From assembly GCF_046299575.1 (NCBI RefSeq), contig NZ_JBKBHX010000003.1, positions 248,001 through 312,000 on the forward strand: 64,000 bases of DNA. Reading direction: 5' to 3'. Source of the stretch: Thermaurantimonas sp046299575. Its GTDB lineage: Bacteria > Bacteroidota > Bacteroidia > Flavobacteriales > Schleiferiaceae. Below the pieces are notes generated by a model. The model was not told the DNA's origin. It ran no database searches and worked only from the letters and a program-made list of their open reading frames with translations. The position numbers and the translations under genes are program-made. Within the stretch, counting starts at the first letter, position 1. Each line of letters begins with the position of its first letter. Shown here in pieces: positions 8,240 through 17,313 of this stretch.

Positions 8240-10330
8240 TTAAATCCTCAAAAGCCAGGCATCTGGATAAGAAGACTTAATGTTTGCAATATCAGCTTTT
8301 GCTTCTCGGAGCGTGGCATAGGTTTTCACTGCTATTCTGAAATAAGGCGTTCCCGGAATTTTAACAATCTCAAATTCAGAGCGCCCAGCTACAAATAGTT
8401 TCGCATTTTCTTCGCTTGTAAAAGATGCGACAATCAATTTCCAACCTTGTCCGGCCGATTTTGACACGGCTGAAGATATGCCTTGAGCAGTTGATAACTG
8501 GCTGTAAGAAGTATTTCCATTATTGGCTGATGCATCTTTAAAATAATCTCTTCCGCGCACGAAAGCACCACTACGCGTAAGTACTACCAAACGGTCGATA
8601 AAGGCTTTTTGCGAAACATAGGGTTTTTCTGATTCTACAGGTGTATCTGATGGTTTTTCTTTTGGTGTTTGCAGGGTTGGCATAGTTCGCTGCTCTTTTG
8701 CAGTAGTCGTTTGTGCAGGTTTTTCTTCCGCTTTAGGTGTCTCTCTTAAAGGCTTTTCTGTATTACTAGGCGATCGAGCCGGCTTTTTATCAGTTACTTC
8801 CGAGCTTGATTTAATATCTTTTTCTTTTGTGCTTTCTTCAGCAGTATTCTGTTTTAATTTTTCTTCACTTCTGGTAGTAGGAAGTGCCTGTTGGTTGTCT
8901 TCGAAAGTGATTTGTTCGCTTGTTGGAGTTACTTCAGCTTTTGTTTCTTGATATAGCAGTGCTTGCATTTTTCTCAGTCCGTAGGGCAAAGGCGATGGAG
9001 TGAGGTCAATCTTCAATTTTTTATCTGCAAGTTCGGCTTGAATATTTTTAACCTCCGGAATGTACCCTCCAGATCTCCTTCTTGAAGCTCTTTTTGGCAG
9101 TGGTCGCAAAGTAGATCGGTCTATTCTGTCTTTTCTGAAATAGTAATCGTGCAATATTTTTCGAACCAAAGGCTGATAATACTCCCAAAAGAATTTTCGG
9201 CGATCGTTGTAATCCTGGTTGTTGTAAAACAACTTGCGTATGTAGGTAATGCCTTTGAAATAAGCAGTAAGAAATCCAAATGGGTTGTCGCTGTAGTCGC
9301 CACAGAAGTAGAAGCGCAAACCCTCAGCAGTGTCACCGATTACAGCCGGATAAATCTTTGGAATTCGATAGTACATCAGAAAGCTGTCGCCCCGTTCATT
9401 CGGATGTACCCTGTAGTTGGCAATCACGTTTTCTTCAGCGTATGGAATGACTACGTCTTGCCAGAAGGGATATCTCAAATACTCAGGTAGGCCGTAGTAT
9501 TGAGCGTATGCTCTTTTTGTATTGATTACTGGAACTTCTGAAATGAGGTCGTCTTTTTTTGTCAATACAAATACTATCCCGTTCTCATTCACATAGGCCA
9601 AACCAGGTCCCTTGTAATCCCATGGCCTGTCCTGAGATTCGTTGTGCAAGCGAATCATCCATTTGGGAATATCAGGGTTTTTTGCCGTGTCTAATTCGTC
9701 GTAATATCTTAACGTCCAACCTGTATATCGAAACTGAAAGAGGTCTTCCAATGCTTTGCGCACATCATATGGAGTGGGAGAGGCTACAAGGTTAAACTCA
9801 CCGATAAGGAGCTTACGCTGCTGAAACATTTTTTCCATTACAGTAACCTCCGAAAAGTTTGCTCCGCCATAAATAAGCGTTGAACGTTCGTTGATACTGC
9901 CTTTCAGATACCATTCATTCGAATAAACGCCATATGCATCGGTGTAATAAAACGCGTCGTAATATTCTGCAATACTGTCGAGTTGCTCGTCAGAGTAAAG
10001 GCTAAGGTCTCTCACTTTGAACTGTGGTCTGTTTACGGGAAAAAATCCCCAGTAGTCCTCTGATTTGATGTATCTGTTTTTGTCAGGCTTAACAAAACGG
10101 TTGTAATTGAGTACCCACATCAAACTCAAGTGTTCGTCGTATGTGGTGCGTGAAACTGTTTTGTCCATTATAAAAATTCGAATGGGCTTTTTAGGCCAGA
10201 AATACCAGATAAGGAAACTCCACAATGGTGTGAAAATCAATAGTATGACGATTATCTTCCTAACTAGATACTTAGTTCTTTTTGGTTTTTTTTGAGTAGA
10301 ATCGGCTGGCTGAGTTTGAGCAGTACTCAC
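8240..10330 (-). CDS. Membrane-anchored protein with conserved unknown domain and C-terminal SPOR domain
   Basis: 696 residues. The start is GTG (10328-10330); no ATG precedes the membrane helix at about 25-45. Residues about 48-400 form a well-ordered extracytoplasmic domain, rich in Tyr and Trp, that I recall as widespread in Bacteroidota with no known function. Residues about 430-600 are a low-complexity Lys/Glu/Pro/Thr linker. The last roughly 70 residues (GWKLIVASFTSEENAKLF onward) look like a SPOR domain, which in other proteins binds denuded glycan strands of septal peptidoglycan. The architecture suggests an inner-membrane protein reaching through the periplasm to the wall. It is convergent with the MFS gene. 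Confidence 0.8.
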   Translation of the reverse strand: MSTAQTQPADSTQKKPKRTKYLVRKIIVILLIFTPLWSFLIWYFWPKKPIRIFIMDKTVSRTTYDEHLSLMWVLNYNRFVKPDKNRYIKSEDYWGFFPVNRPQFKVRDLSLYSDEQLDSIAEYYDAFYYTDAYGVYSNEWYLKGSINERSTLIYGGANFSEVTVMEKMFQQRKLLIGEFNLVASPTPYDVRKALEDLFQFRYTGWTLRYYDELDTAKNPDIPKWMIRLHNESQDRPWDYKGPGLAYVNENGIVFVLTKKDDLISEVPVINTKRAYAQYYGLPEYLRYPFWQDVVIPYAEENVIANYRVHPNERGDSFLMYYRIPKIYPAVIGDTAEGLRFYFCGDYSDNPFGFLTAYFKGITYIRKLFYNNQDYNDRRKFFWEYYQPLVRKILHDYYFRKDRIDRSTLRPLPKRASRRRSGGYIPEVKNIQAELADKKLKIDLTPSPLPYGLRKMQALLYQETKAEVTPTSEQITFEDNQQALPTTRSEEKLKQNTAEESTKEKDIKSSSEVTDKKPARSPSNTEKPLRETPKAEEKPAQTTTAKEQRTMPTLQTPKEKPSDTPVESEKPYVSQKAFIDRLVVLTRSGAFVRGRDYFKDASANNGNTSYSQLSTAQGISSAVSKSAGQGWKLIVASFTSEENAKLFVAGRSEFEIVKIPGTPYFRIAVKTYATLREAKADIANIKSSYPDAWLLRI

Positions 10331-10667
10331 TATTTTCTTGTATTTATGACTAAAATACCTTTAGTTTAGTGAGAAAATAAACCATTTTTTTTAAATTTAT
10401 CAATAAATGAATGTTGATAATCAGGCATGTAACACCTGAACTCTTTTGTGTTGTATTACAAAGTTTTCAACAAAAACGCAGTGATTTTTTCTTTCAAAAA
10501 ATAATCTTGTTAATAACTCTTAAAATATTGAACTTAAAACTATTTAGTAAGCTTTTTAATGATACACATTCATATTTTTCTGAATATTATTTGAATTTGC
10601 TTTTAATTTTTGCTAAAATTTTGAGTTTAAAGTTTCAAATGCTTTATTCGCACTGGCGGTTGAGATT
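10331..10667. other. Divergent AT-rich spacer
   Basis: 337 nt between the SPOR gene (minus) and the subtilase gene (plus). It is very AT-rich with homopolymer T and A runs. A TATTTTAG sequence on the minus strand is one base from the -7 consensus and could serve the SPOR gene. An 86-codon open frame here has the composition of random AT-rich DNA and is not called. Confidence 0.45.
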
Positions 10668-12299
10668 ATGAAAAGTATTTATTCAATTTTTGTTTTTCTA
10701 GTTTCGCTTTTTTCAATGGCACAACCTAAAGATCGATATTGGGTTGAGTTTGCCTATAAAGGCACGTCCTTCGATCCTTTTACCTATTTTGACCCTAAAG
10801 CCATTGAACGAAGACTCATAAACAATGTACCATTATGCGACAGTTCAGACTTTCCGGTTAACGAGCTTTTTTTAAAATATCTAACTTCTTGTAATGCAGA
10901 GGTTATATATGCCTCGCGCTGGCTAAATGCAGCCTACATCATTGCTGATGATTATTCCATAAATCACATACAACAATTTACGTTTGTAAAATCGGTAAAT
11001 AAAGTAGAAAGCCGGTTGGTCATCAGTTCCCTACCCTCTGTAACATCCGACGATGAAACTTTACAAGAATTGGCAGAACGGCAGATCGCCTTGATGAAAG
11101 GACAGCTTTTCGCCGAAAAAGGCATCACGGGAAAAGGCGTGCGAATAGCCATTTTTGATGGTGGATTTCCTAACGTCGATCGCCATCCGGCCTTTGAACA
11201 CATCCGCAGCCAAAATCGAATTCTTGCTACCTTCGATTTCACCAAAAAGAATCAACACGCTTACCGAGGTAATAGTCATGGACTTTCGACTTTTTCAAAC
11301 ATTGGAGGAAAATTCGGAAAACTTTTCATAGGGCTGGCACCCGATGCCGAGTTTCTACTGGCCATCACAGAGGTGAATCGAGAAATCTTAAAAGAAGAAG
11401 TGTGGTGGGTGGCAGCAGCTGAATGGGCAGATAAAATGGGCGCTCAAATTATCAACAGCAGCCTCGGCTACACCGTACCGAGATACTCACCAGAACAAAT
11501 GAATGGAAGACACACAATGGTGTCGAGAGCTGCAAACATGGCTGTGGCAAAAGGAATCCTGGTTATCAATTCAGCAGGCAACGAGGGCGATGATCTTGAC
11601 TGGCAAATTATAGGTGCCCCGGCAGATGCCGACAGCGTGCTCTCGGTAGGAGGTGTAAATCCCTACACTGGATTGAAAATCGGCTTTTCATCTTTTGGCC
11701 CAACAGCCGAAAGAAAACTCAAACCCAATGTGGCAGCCAGTGGCACAACGGTGGCTGCAAAGGGAATTGATAGATATGGAGATGTAAGTGGCACATCATT
11801 TTCAGCGCCCTTGATCACAGGCTTTGCAGCGTGTGTTATGCAGTTGTATCCCGGATTAAAAGCAATGGAATACTTCGACAAAATTCAAAAATCTTCACAT
11901 CTCTACCCCTACTTCGACTACGCTCATGGGTATGGCGTACCCCAGGCAGATTTTTTCTTCACTGGTAAAAAAGAAAGAAGCACCTTTACGGCTGCAATTG
12001 TTCGAACTTCTATGTTAAACCCAGTAAATCCATTCGACAAGAAGAGCAATTTAGTAAATAAAAAATCTTCAATACTAGAAATAAAAATTTCACTCGAAGA
12101 AGAACACAGCAACAATTCTAATTTTAAAGCTTTTGACTATTTCTACTACCACATTGCCAATGAAAAAAACGAATTATTGGACTATGAGGTACTCATACCG
12201 ATAAAGGAATTTTCAATTCCTATTTCTCATCCGGATGCCGTAATTTTCAGAGCTTTTTATCAGGACCAATTCATTGAATTAAATTTAAAAAGCCAATGA
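10668..12299 (+). CDS. Secreted S8 (subtilisin-like) serine peptidase
   Basis: 543 residues: a signal peptide (residues 1-18), an N-terminal inhibitor-like region (about 22-115), then the S8 catalytic domain. The triad is visible as Asp164 (IFDGG), His204 (GNSHG) and Ser377 (GTSFSAP), with oxyanion Asn305 (SAGNEG), so the enzyme should be active. The C-terminal roughly 130 residues lack a recognisable T9SS sorting domain, so it may be periplasmic or carry an unrecognised tail. Its stop overlaps the start of the next gene by 4 nt, which indicates coupling with the outer-membrane-type protein. Exact substrate unknown. Confidence 0.92.
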   Translation: MKSIYSIFVFLVSLFSMAQPKDRYWVEFAYKGTSFDPFTYFDPKAIERRLINNVPLCDSSDFPVNELFLKYLTSCNAEVIYASRWLNAAYIIADDYSINHIQQFTFVKSVNKVESRLVISSLPSVTSDDETLQELAERQIALMKGQLFAEKGITGKGVRIAIFDGGFPNVDRHPAFEHIRSQNRILATFDFTKKNQHAYRGNSHGLSTFSNIGGKFGKLFIGLAPDAEFLLAITEVNREILKEEVWWVAAAEWADKMGAQIINSSLGYTVPRYSPEQMNGRHTMVSRAANMAVAKGILVINSAGNEGDDLDWQIIGAPADADSVLSVGGVNPYTGLKIGFSSFGPTAERKLKPNVAASGTTVAAKGIDRYGDVSGTSFSAPLITGFAACVMQLYPGLKAMEYFDKIQKSSHLYPYFDYAHGYGVPQADFFFTGKKERSTFTAAIVRTSMLNPVNPFDKKSNLVNKKSSILEIKISLEEEHSNNSNFKAFDYFYYHIANEKNELLDYEVLIPIKEFSIPISHPDAVIFRAFYQDQFIELNLKSQ

Positions 12300-12997
12300 A
12301 AAATTTATTAAAGCTTAGTTTGATCGTATTAGTGTGCTTTAATGCATCTGGTCAAACTACTGTTTTGAAAAAACCAAAAAGCGTTTTAGACGAAAATTAT
12401 ACCTACGGAAAAAATCGAAAACATTACGTGCATACTGGATTTTCCTATTTACCAGGTATATCAGCTACTACCCTTCCGAACTTAGAATTCAGACCTTTTT
12501 CCTCAAGTTTATTCCAATTTTTTGCACTATATAAATACAAAATCAACAACACATTTTCATTAACTTCAGAACTAAGCTTTGGCGGTATAGAACTTACCTA
12601 TAAATTCAAGGATTCGATACCTCAATATTCTCTTTTTACGACTCAAAAAGAAGATAAAATTAACAGAGGTGAAATCGAACTTCGGCAAAATATTCGCATC
12701 AGATACTCAGGTGCCCAAAGCAAAATTGGTAATTTCGTAGAAATTGGTGTCTTAGGAGGTTTTGCCACGTCTAATCACTACACACATACGGGCGTTACAG
12801 CTCTAAATCAAAAAACAGAGATAAATTTTATCAATAGTCCCGTACAATTGACCGACGGAAACTTGTATTCCTTCAATCGATGGTATTATGGCTTTTCTGC
12901 CCGATTGGGCTTTAATCGATTTTCCATTCCTTTTCGGTATATAAATATTGGTGATGTTAAATACATGGTTGCAGGCATTGAGATTTCATTTTTTTAA
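12296..12997 (+). CDS. Putative outer-membrane beta-barrel protein
   Basis: 233 residues with a signal peptide ending at ASGQ (residues 17-20) and a pattern of alternating hydrophobic strands that ends in a terminal aromatic pair (ISFF), as expected of a small outer-membrane barrel. No named family is recognised. The start overlaps the subtilase stop (ATGA at 12296-12299), so the two are translationally coupled and may function together, for example as a surface peptidase with a partner barrel. The Crp/Fnr regulator follows 16 nt later. Confidence 0.7.
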   Translation: MKNLLKLSLIVLVCFNASGQTTVLKKPKSVLDENYTYGKNRKHYVHTGFSYLPGISATTLPNLEFRPFSSSLFQFFALYKYKINNTFSLTSELSFGGIELTYKFKDSIPQYSLFTTQKEDKINRGEIELRQNIRIRYSGAQSKIGNFVEIGVLGGFATSNHYTHTGVTALNQKTEINFINSPVQLTDGNLYSFNRWYYGFSARLGFNRFSIPFRYINIGDVKYMVAGIEISFF

Positions 12998-13013
12998 TCC
13001 CTAAAAAAATTTT

Positions 13014-13652
13014 ATGCAAGAAATAGACATTAAAAAAAGATTTCCTGAATTTGAAAACGAGCTTATAAAAGAAATGCTCGAACACGCCATCATACGCGAA
13101 TTTATGGCGGGTGATTACATTATACAGTCAGGTCAATATTTCAAACAATCAATGCTCGTGTATGAAGGCACAGTAAAGCTATATCGTGAAGGCAATGAAG
13201 GTAACGAATTTTACCTCTATCATATCAAAGCTGGTGAACCCTGCGCCCTTAGTATGAGCTGTGCTATCAGACAAGAGCGCAGTGAGGTGATTGCCAAGGC
13301 TGTAACTGACTGCACACTCATCTTTATACCAGCTACCCTTACCGAAAAATGGATGACTACTTACCCCGGCTGGAACCGCTTTGTGCTCGATAGCTACAGA
13401 AAGCGCTTCGAAGAAATGCTCGAAACTATTGATCAAATATCCTTTAGAGCGCTGGATGAGCGCCTGGAATTCTATCTGAAGCGCCAACTAGAAATATATG
13501 GTTCTAATGTCATAAACATTTCTCATCAGCAAATAGCCGACGAACTAAACTCCTCAAGAGAGGTCATATCTCGCCTTCTTAAAAAAATGGAACAGCGCGG
13601 TTGGCTTGAACTTCACAGAAACCAGATTGTTTTATTGCCAAAATTTAAGTAA
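13014..13652 (+). CDS. Crp/Fnr family transcriptional regulator
   Basis: 212 residues: a cyclic-nucleotide-binding-fold domain at about 25-115 and a C-terminal winged helix with the recognition region ISHQQIADELNSSREVISRLL (about 169-190). The N-terminal Cys set of Fnr is missing, and the Arg-Ser phosphate-binding signature of cAMP-binding CRP is not evident, so the effector is unknown. This subtype is common in Bacteroidota. It lies 16 nt after an envelope-protein gene and 34 nt before the secreted esterase gene, so it may be part of their transcript and control it. Confidence 0.88.
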   Translation: MQEIDIKKRFPEFENELIKEMLEHAIIREFMAGDYIIQSGQYFKQSMLVYEGTVKLYREGNEGNEFYLYHIKAGEPCALSMSCAIRQERSEVIAKAVTDCTLIFIPATLTEKWMTTYPGWNRFVLDSYRKRFEEMLETIDQISFRALDERLEFYLKRQLEIYGSNVINISHQQIADELNSSREVISRLLKKMEQRGWLELHRNQIVLLPKFK

Positions 13653-13686
13653 TTGTTATTTTTACTTTTCTAAAATTCTAACTGCT

Positions 13687-14877
13687 ATGAAGAAAATTTA
13701 TACGCTTAGCACAGCTTTCTTTCTGGTTTTAACGCTTAATGGCCAGAGGTACCTAAACGAGGTTTTCACACAACTTGACTCCATAAAAGATGTACAATAT
13801 GGGCAAGGTTTAGCCTGGAACAACGACACAGTAAAACTTTATGTCGATATCTTCAAGCCGGCAAATGATTCTGCAACGAACAGACCCCTCATTATCCTCG
13901 CTCACGGAGGCTCTTTCATAGCCGGAAATCGACAAGATGAATTTATTACCGACTTGTGCAGGCGTTTTGCCCGCCGTGGCTATGTTACAGCCTCCATTTC
14001 CTATCGATTGGGTGTCAATCAACAAAACTTTCTGAATATTTCTGAAGAATTTATCATGGCTGCCATCAGAGGCACACAAGACTTCAATGCCGCTGTGCGG
14101 TTCTTTAAGAAATCAGCCACTCAAGGCAACCCTTACGGAATTGACACAAACCGCGTGGTGGCAGGTGGCTATTCTGCTGGTAGCATAGCTGCGCTGCACT
14201 CTGTGTATTTGCGCGATACCAACGTAGTAACTCAACAAGTGCGATCACTCATTAAATTACTAGGAGGTGTTGAGGGAAACAGCGGAAATCCCGGCTTCAG
14301 CTCAAGATCACATCTGGTAGTGAATATCGCAGGTGCTGTGCTCGATACACAAATAATACTTCAGCAGCACGTAAGGCCCATTGTGAGTTTCCATGGCACA
14401 GCCGATAACACGGTGAAATTTGGAAGAGGCTTTGTACAAGTGAATGGTTTCAACATTTTGCAGCTCGATGGGTCAAGTCTGATAGATGTGCGCGTAAAAA
14501 ATCTCGGTTCTGCAAGTTCTCTGTTTGCTTTTCAGAACGTAGATCACGACCTGCCCTACAACACCACAAGAAGAAATACCATTGTAACCGAGATGGCAAA
14601 TTTCCTCTTCGCCTGGCTGAATGGAACTCTCGGGCAAAAAACATTTACCGATCTACGAGTGGCCTATTATCCCAACCCTGCTCGCGAGGTATTGAACATT
14701 ACGCTTGAGAAGTCAGCTCTGGTAAAATTTTACTCCATCAATGGCCAACTTCTCAGGGAGATCTCTTGTACCGAAGGCGATAATGCCATCAATGTAGCTG
14801 ACCTCCCAAGAGGCATGGTGATAATAAGCATTCACGATGGTGTAAATACCGTAACAAACAAGTTGCTTTTACAATAA
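13687..14877 (+). CDS. Secreted alpha/beta-hydrolase (carboxylesterase-like) with T9SS sorting domain
   Basis: 396 residues starting at the ATG that gives a clean signal peptide (MKKIYTLSTAFFLVLTLNGQ); an in-frame upstream extension overlaps the regulator gene and is rejected. The hydrolase core has the oxyanion HGG at 73-75, nucleophile Ser163 in GYSAG, a likely Asp in the HGTADNTVKFG segment and a His in DHDLPY. The last roughly 75 residues (YYPNPAREVLNIT onward) are a type A T9SS sorting domain, so the enzyme is exported to the cell surface or medium. Probable role: ester hydrolysis of an environmental substrate. Confidence 0.9.
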   Translation: MKKIYTLSTAFFLVLTLNGQRYLNEVFTQLDSIKDVQYGQGLAWNNDTVKLYVDIFKPANDSATNRPLIILAHGGSFIAGNRQDEFITDLCRRFARRGYVTASISYRLGVNQQNFLNISEEFIMAAIRGTQDFNAAVRFFKKSATQGNPYGIDTNRVVAGGYSAGSIAALHSVYLRDTNVVTQQVRSLIKLLGGVEGNSGNPGFSSRSHLVVNIAGAVLDTQIILQQHVRPIVSFHGTADNTVKFGRGFVQVNGFNILQLDGSSLIDVRVKNLGSASSLFAFQNVDHDLPYNTTRRNTIVTEMANFLFAWLNGTLGQKTFTDLRVAYYPNPAREVLNITLEKSALVKFYSINGQLLREISCTEGDNAINVADLPRGMVIISIHDGVNTVTNKLLLQ

Positions 14878-14907
14878 TTTAACAGGCAACTGAAAACGAA
14901 TTTTCTT

Positions 14908-14915
14908 TAGTTTTG
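14908..14915 (+). promoter_or_regulatory. -7 box TAGTTTTG for tRNA-Arg
   Basis: TAGTTTTG fits TAnnTTTG and lies 38 nt upstream of the mature tRNA 5' end. The -33 position has no clear TTG. Confidence 0.45.
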
Positions 14916-14953
14916 CAGCCCTTATTGAAGCTCACCTATAGGGGAGCATAATG

Positions 14954-15027
14954 GGTCCGGTAGCTCAGCTGGATAGAGCAACTGCCTTCTAAGCAGTAGG
15001 TCAAAGGTTCGAATCCTTTCCGGATCA
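14954..15027 (+). tRNA. tRNA-Arg (anticodon TCT)
   Basis: A full cloverleaf can be drawn. The acceptor GGTCCGG pairs with CCGGATC with one G-U, and the anticodon stem ACTGC/GCAGT encloses loop CTTCTAA with anticodon TCT. The T-arm AAAGG/CCTTT carries TTCGAAT. Discriminator A is at 15027, and CCA is not encoded. It reads AGA codons. Confidence 0.95.
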
Positions 15028-15044
15028 CTTAAAATTAACCTTGA

Positions 15045-15076
15045 AAGCTGCATCTTTAAGATGCAGCTTTTTTTTA
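15045..15076 (+). terminator. Rho-independent terminator of tRNA-Arg
   Basis: A 10-bp stem AAGCTGCATC/GATGCAGCTT with a 5-nt loop, followed by a T run interrupted only after eight T. It lies 18 nt after the tRNA. Confidence 0.85.
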
Positions 15077-15178
15077 TTGTTTTCAAAAACTATTTAATTC
15101 CAAGAAATTTTCTATTGTGGGTGATAGTTAAATTTTTCCAAATCTTTTTCTTTTTAAATTGAAATTACGGCTTTTAAA

Positions 15179-15204
15179 GAAAAAAACCCGGTCAGAGCCG
15201 GGTT
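15179..15204 (-). terminator. Rho-independent terminator of the superoxide dismutase gene
   Basis: On the minus strand the stem AACCCGG/CCGGGTT has a 6-nt loop and is followed by a T-run. It starts 21 nt after the dismutase stop codon. Confidence 0.8.
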
Positions 15205-15224
15205 AAAATTGTTAAAGTCTAATT

Positions 15225-15836
15225 TTATTTCATCGCTTCCTGGTATCTGCGACTTACTTCAGGCCAATTTACCACATTCCAGAAGGCTGCGATGTACTCA
15301 GGCCTGCGGTTTTGATACTTTAAGTAGTAGGCGTGTTCCCAAACATCGAGACCCAGAATGGGAGTACCTTTTTGTTCAGCAACATCCATAAGTGGGTTAT
15401 CTTGGTTAGGAGTGCTAGTTATGAAAAGCTTTTTGTCAGGACCTACGCAGAGCCATGCCCATCCGGAGCCGAAACGGGAAGCCGCAGCCTTGTTAAACTC
15501 TTCTTTCATCTTGTCGAAAGAGCCAAAGGTTTTGTCAATAGCAGCAGCGAGCTCACCTGTGGGTACACCTCCTCCGTTTGGCGACATAATTAGCCAAAAC
15601 ATGGAATGGTTGTAGTGACCACCGCCATTATTGCGCACGGCTACAGGCAGCTTACTTACGATAGCCATGAGCTCTTCGATGGTTTTATTCTCATACTCTG
15701 TGCCCTGAATGGCGGCATTCAGATTGTTAACATATGCCGCATGATGCTTGCCATGATGAATTTCCATAGTCATGGCATCGATGTGCGGTTCTAAAGCCGC
15801 TTTGTCATAAGGCAAGTTAGGAAGTGTAAAAGCCAT
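15225..15836 (-). CDS. sodA: Superoxide dismutase, Fe/Mn family (Mn-type signature)
   Basis: 203 residues, full length. The metal ligands are His27, His77, Asp164 and His168. The segment GGGHYNHSMFW near His77 and the Gln in STPNQDNPL (about 145) are the Mn-type arrangement, because the Fe-type carries its second-sphere Gln near the other helix. The enzyme may be Mn-specific or cambialistic. It converts superoxide to hydrogen peroxide and oxygen in the cytoplasm. It is monocistronic, with its own terminator downstream and a TACCTTTG box upstream. Confidence 0.96.
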   Translation of the reverse strand: MAFTLPNLPYDKAALEPHIDAMTMEIHHGKHHAAYVNNLNAAIQGTEYENKTIEELMAIVSKLPVAVRNNGGGHYNHSMFWLIMSPNGGGVPTGELAAAIDKTFGSFDKMKEEFNKAAASRFGSGWAWLCVGPDKKLFITSTPNQDNPLMDVAEQKGTPILGLDVWEHAYYLKYQNRRPEYIAAFWNVVNWPEVSRRYQEAMK

Positions 15837-15867
15837 TTTTCTTGGTTTTATTGATTAAAAATCGAAA

Positions 15868-15875
15868 CAAAGGTA
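15868..15875 (-). promoter_or_regulatory. -7 box TACCTTTG for sodA
   Basis: TACCTTTG on the minus strand lies 31 nt upstream of the sodA ATG and fits TAnnTTTG. No good -33 TTG is seen at the usual distance. Confidence 0.45.
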
Positions 15876-15927
15876 AAATTCAAAAAGTTTAGCTACGGAT
15901 TGATTCTGTCAATCACTTATCGATGAC

Positions 15928-16797
15928 TCAGTTTCTGTACTTTAAAAGATTAAGCAAGTATTGACCATATCCACTTTTTAAGAGAGGAGCTGCTGCAGCC
16001 TCTAACTGCTCATCGGTGATAAATCCTTTACGCCAGGCAATCTCTTCGATGCATCCGATTTTTAATCCCTGTCGCTCTTCGATTACTTGTACAAATTGCC
16101 CAGCCTGCATAAGAGAGGTAAATGTACCCGTATCGAGCCAGGCTGTACCGCGCTCGAGCTTTCGCACTTCCAGGCGACCTTGACGAAGGTATTCGTTGTT
16201 TACATCGGTAATTTCATACTCACCTCGCGCACTTGGTTTAATCTCAGATGCAATTTTTACTACATCGTTGTCGTAAAAATACAGCCCGGGTACAGCATAG
16301 TTCGACTTTGGGCGCTTGGGCTTTTCTTCAATAGAAATAACTCGGTTGTTTTCATCAAATTCTACCACGCCATAACGCTCCGGGTCGCTTACGTGATAAG
16401 CGAATACGATACCACCTTTGGGATTTTCGCAAGTTGCCAACAGCCGGCCCATGCCCTGTCCATAAAAAATGTTGTCGCCCAACACGAGAGCTGCACTATC
16501 GCTTCCGATAAAATCTTTTCCTAACACAAAAGCCTGCGCAAGCCCGTTGGGTTCGTGTTGAACAGTGTATTGAAAGTTACAACCTATGCGGCTACCATCG
16601 CCCAGTAGCCGATGAAAAAGAGGAGCATCGTGCGGAGTGGTGATGATCAATATATCGCGAATACCTGCCAGGAGTAAAGTCGATAGCGGATAATACACCA
16701 TTGGTTTATCATACACAGGCATTAGTTGCTTACTAATGGCTAAGGTGAGTGGGTGAAGTCGCGTACCACTGCCGCCGGCTAAAACAATTCCTTTCAT
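15928..16797 (-). CDS. rfbA: Glucose-1-phosphate thymidylyltransferase
   Basis: 289 residues, the usual length for the short RmlA form. It has the nucleotide-binding GGSGTRLHPLT at 8-18, ISKQLMPVYDKPMVYYPL, and the active-site EEKPKRPKS segment. It joins dTTP and glucose-1-phosphate to give dTDP-glucose, the first step to dTDP-L-rhamnose and other deoxysugars for surface glycans. The second step, rfbB, is in this window but about 20 kb away and on the other strand, so the pathway is not an operon here. rfbC and rfbD are not in the window. Confidence 0.96.
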   Translation of the reverse strand: MKGIVLAGGSGTRLHPLTLAISKQLMPVYDKPMVYYPLSTLLLAGIRDILIITTPHDAPLFHRLLGDGSRIGCNFQYTVQHEPNGLAQAFVLGKDFIGSDSAALVLGDNIFYGQGMGRLLATCENPKGGIVFAYHVSDPERYGVVEFDENNRVISIEEKPKRPKSNYAVPGLYFYDNDVVKIASEIKPSARGEYEITDVNNEYLRQGRLEVRKLERGTAWLDTGTFTSLMQAGQFVQVIEERQGLKIGCIEEIAWRKGFITDEQLEAAAAPLLKSGYGQYLLNLLKYRN

Positions 16798-16896
16798 GCA
16801 ATTTTTTATTTACGATGTGAAAGTAGTGTGAAAGTAAGAAAATCGCACAAAAGAATCCATGCCAAATGCGAAGAATTTTACATATCAGAATTTCAC

Positions 16897-16926
16897 TTTG
16901 CATTAATCATCGCGTTAGTATATTTG
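16897..16926 (+). promoter_or_regulatory. Promoter of tRNA-Ala (TTTG / TATATTTG)
   Basis: TTTG at 16897-16900 and TATATTTG at 16919-16926 are separated by 18 nt, matching the Bacteroidota -33/-7 consensus. The mature tRNA begins 17 nt after the -7 box. Confidence 0.75.
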
Positions 16927-16943
16927 CAGCCACTTAAATAAAT

Positions 16944-17017
16944 GGGGAATTAGCTCAGCTGGCTAGAGCGCTACAATGGCATTGTAGAGGTCATCGGTTC
17001 GACTCCGATATTCTCCA
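16944..17017 (+). tRNA. tRNA-Ala (anticodon GGC)
   Basis: The acceptor GGGGAAT pairs with ATTCTCC with one G-U. The anticodon stem CTACA/TGTAG encloses loop ATGGCAT, anticodon GGC. The T-arm has TTCGACT. Discriminator A is at 17017, and CCA is not encoded. It reads GCC and GCT codons. Confidence 0.95.
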
Positions 17018-17028
17018 CGCAGCTTAGT

Positions 17029-17057
17029 AAACCCACCATCATACGGTGGGTTTTTTT
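17029..17057 (+). terminator. Rho-independent terminator of tRNA-Ala
   Basis: Stem AAACCCACC/GGTGGGTTT with a 7-nt loop, ending in seven T residues, 11 nt after the tRNA. Confidence 0.85.
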
Positions 17058-17313
17058 ATTTCCTGCTGCATTTTTAATTTATACCAACAAGCTTTTTTAA
17101 CCTTTTGCAAGGAGAAATACTGTAATAAATCTTTTAAGTTAATCGCTCATTTATAGTCAATTATTAATTTCAATAAATACCCCGCAATCACAAAATTTTG
17201 GTTGACAGACATACGATTTTGTTTTACTGAGGAGTTAATCGATTGACGGTATTTATATATTGAAAAAGAGTTATTCGAGTGAACTAATTTTACCCCAAAA
17301 ATTTGCTTTTAGC

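Noticed and set aside
10411..10671. 86-codon plus-strand frame before the subtilase
   Set aside because: Leu/Phe/Lys composition of random AT-rich DNA, overlaps the subtilase start and has no recognisable domain.
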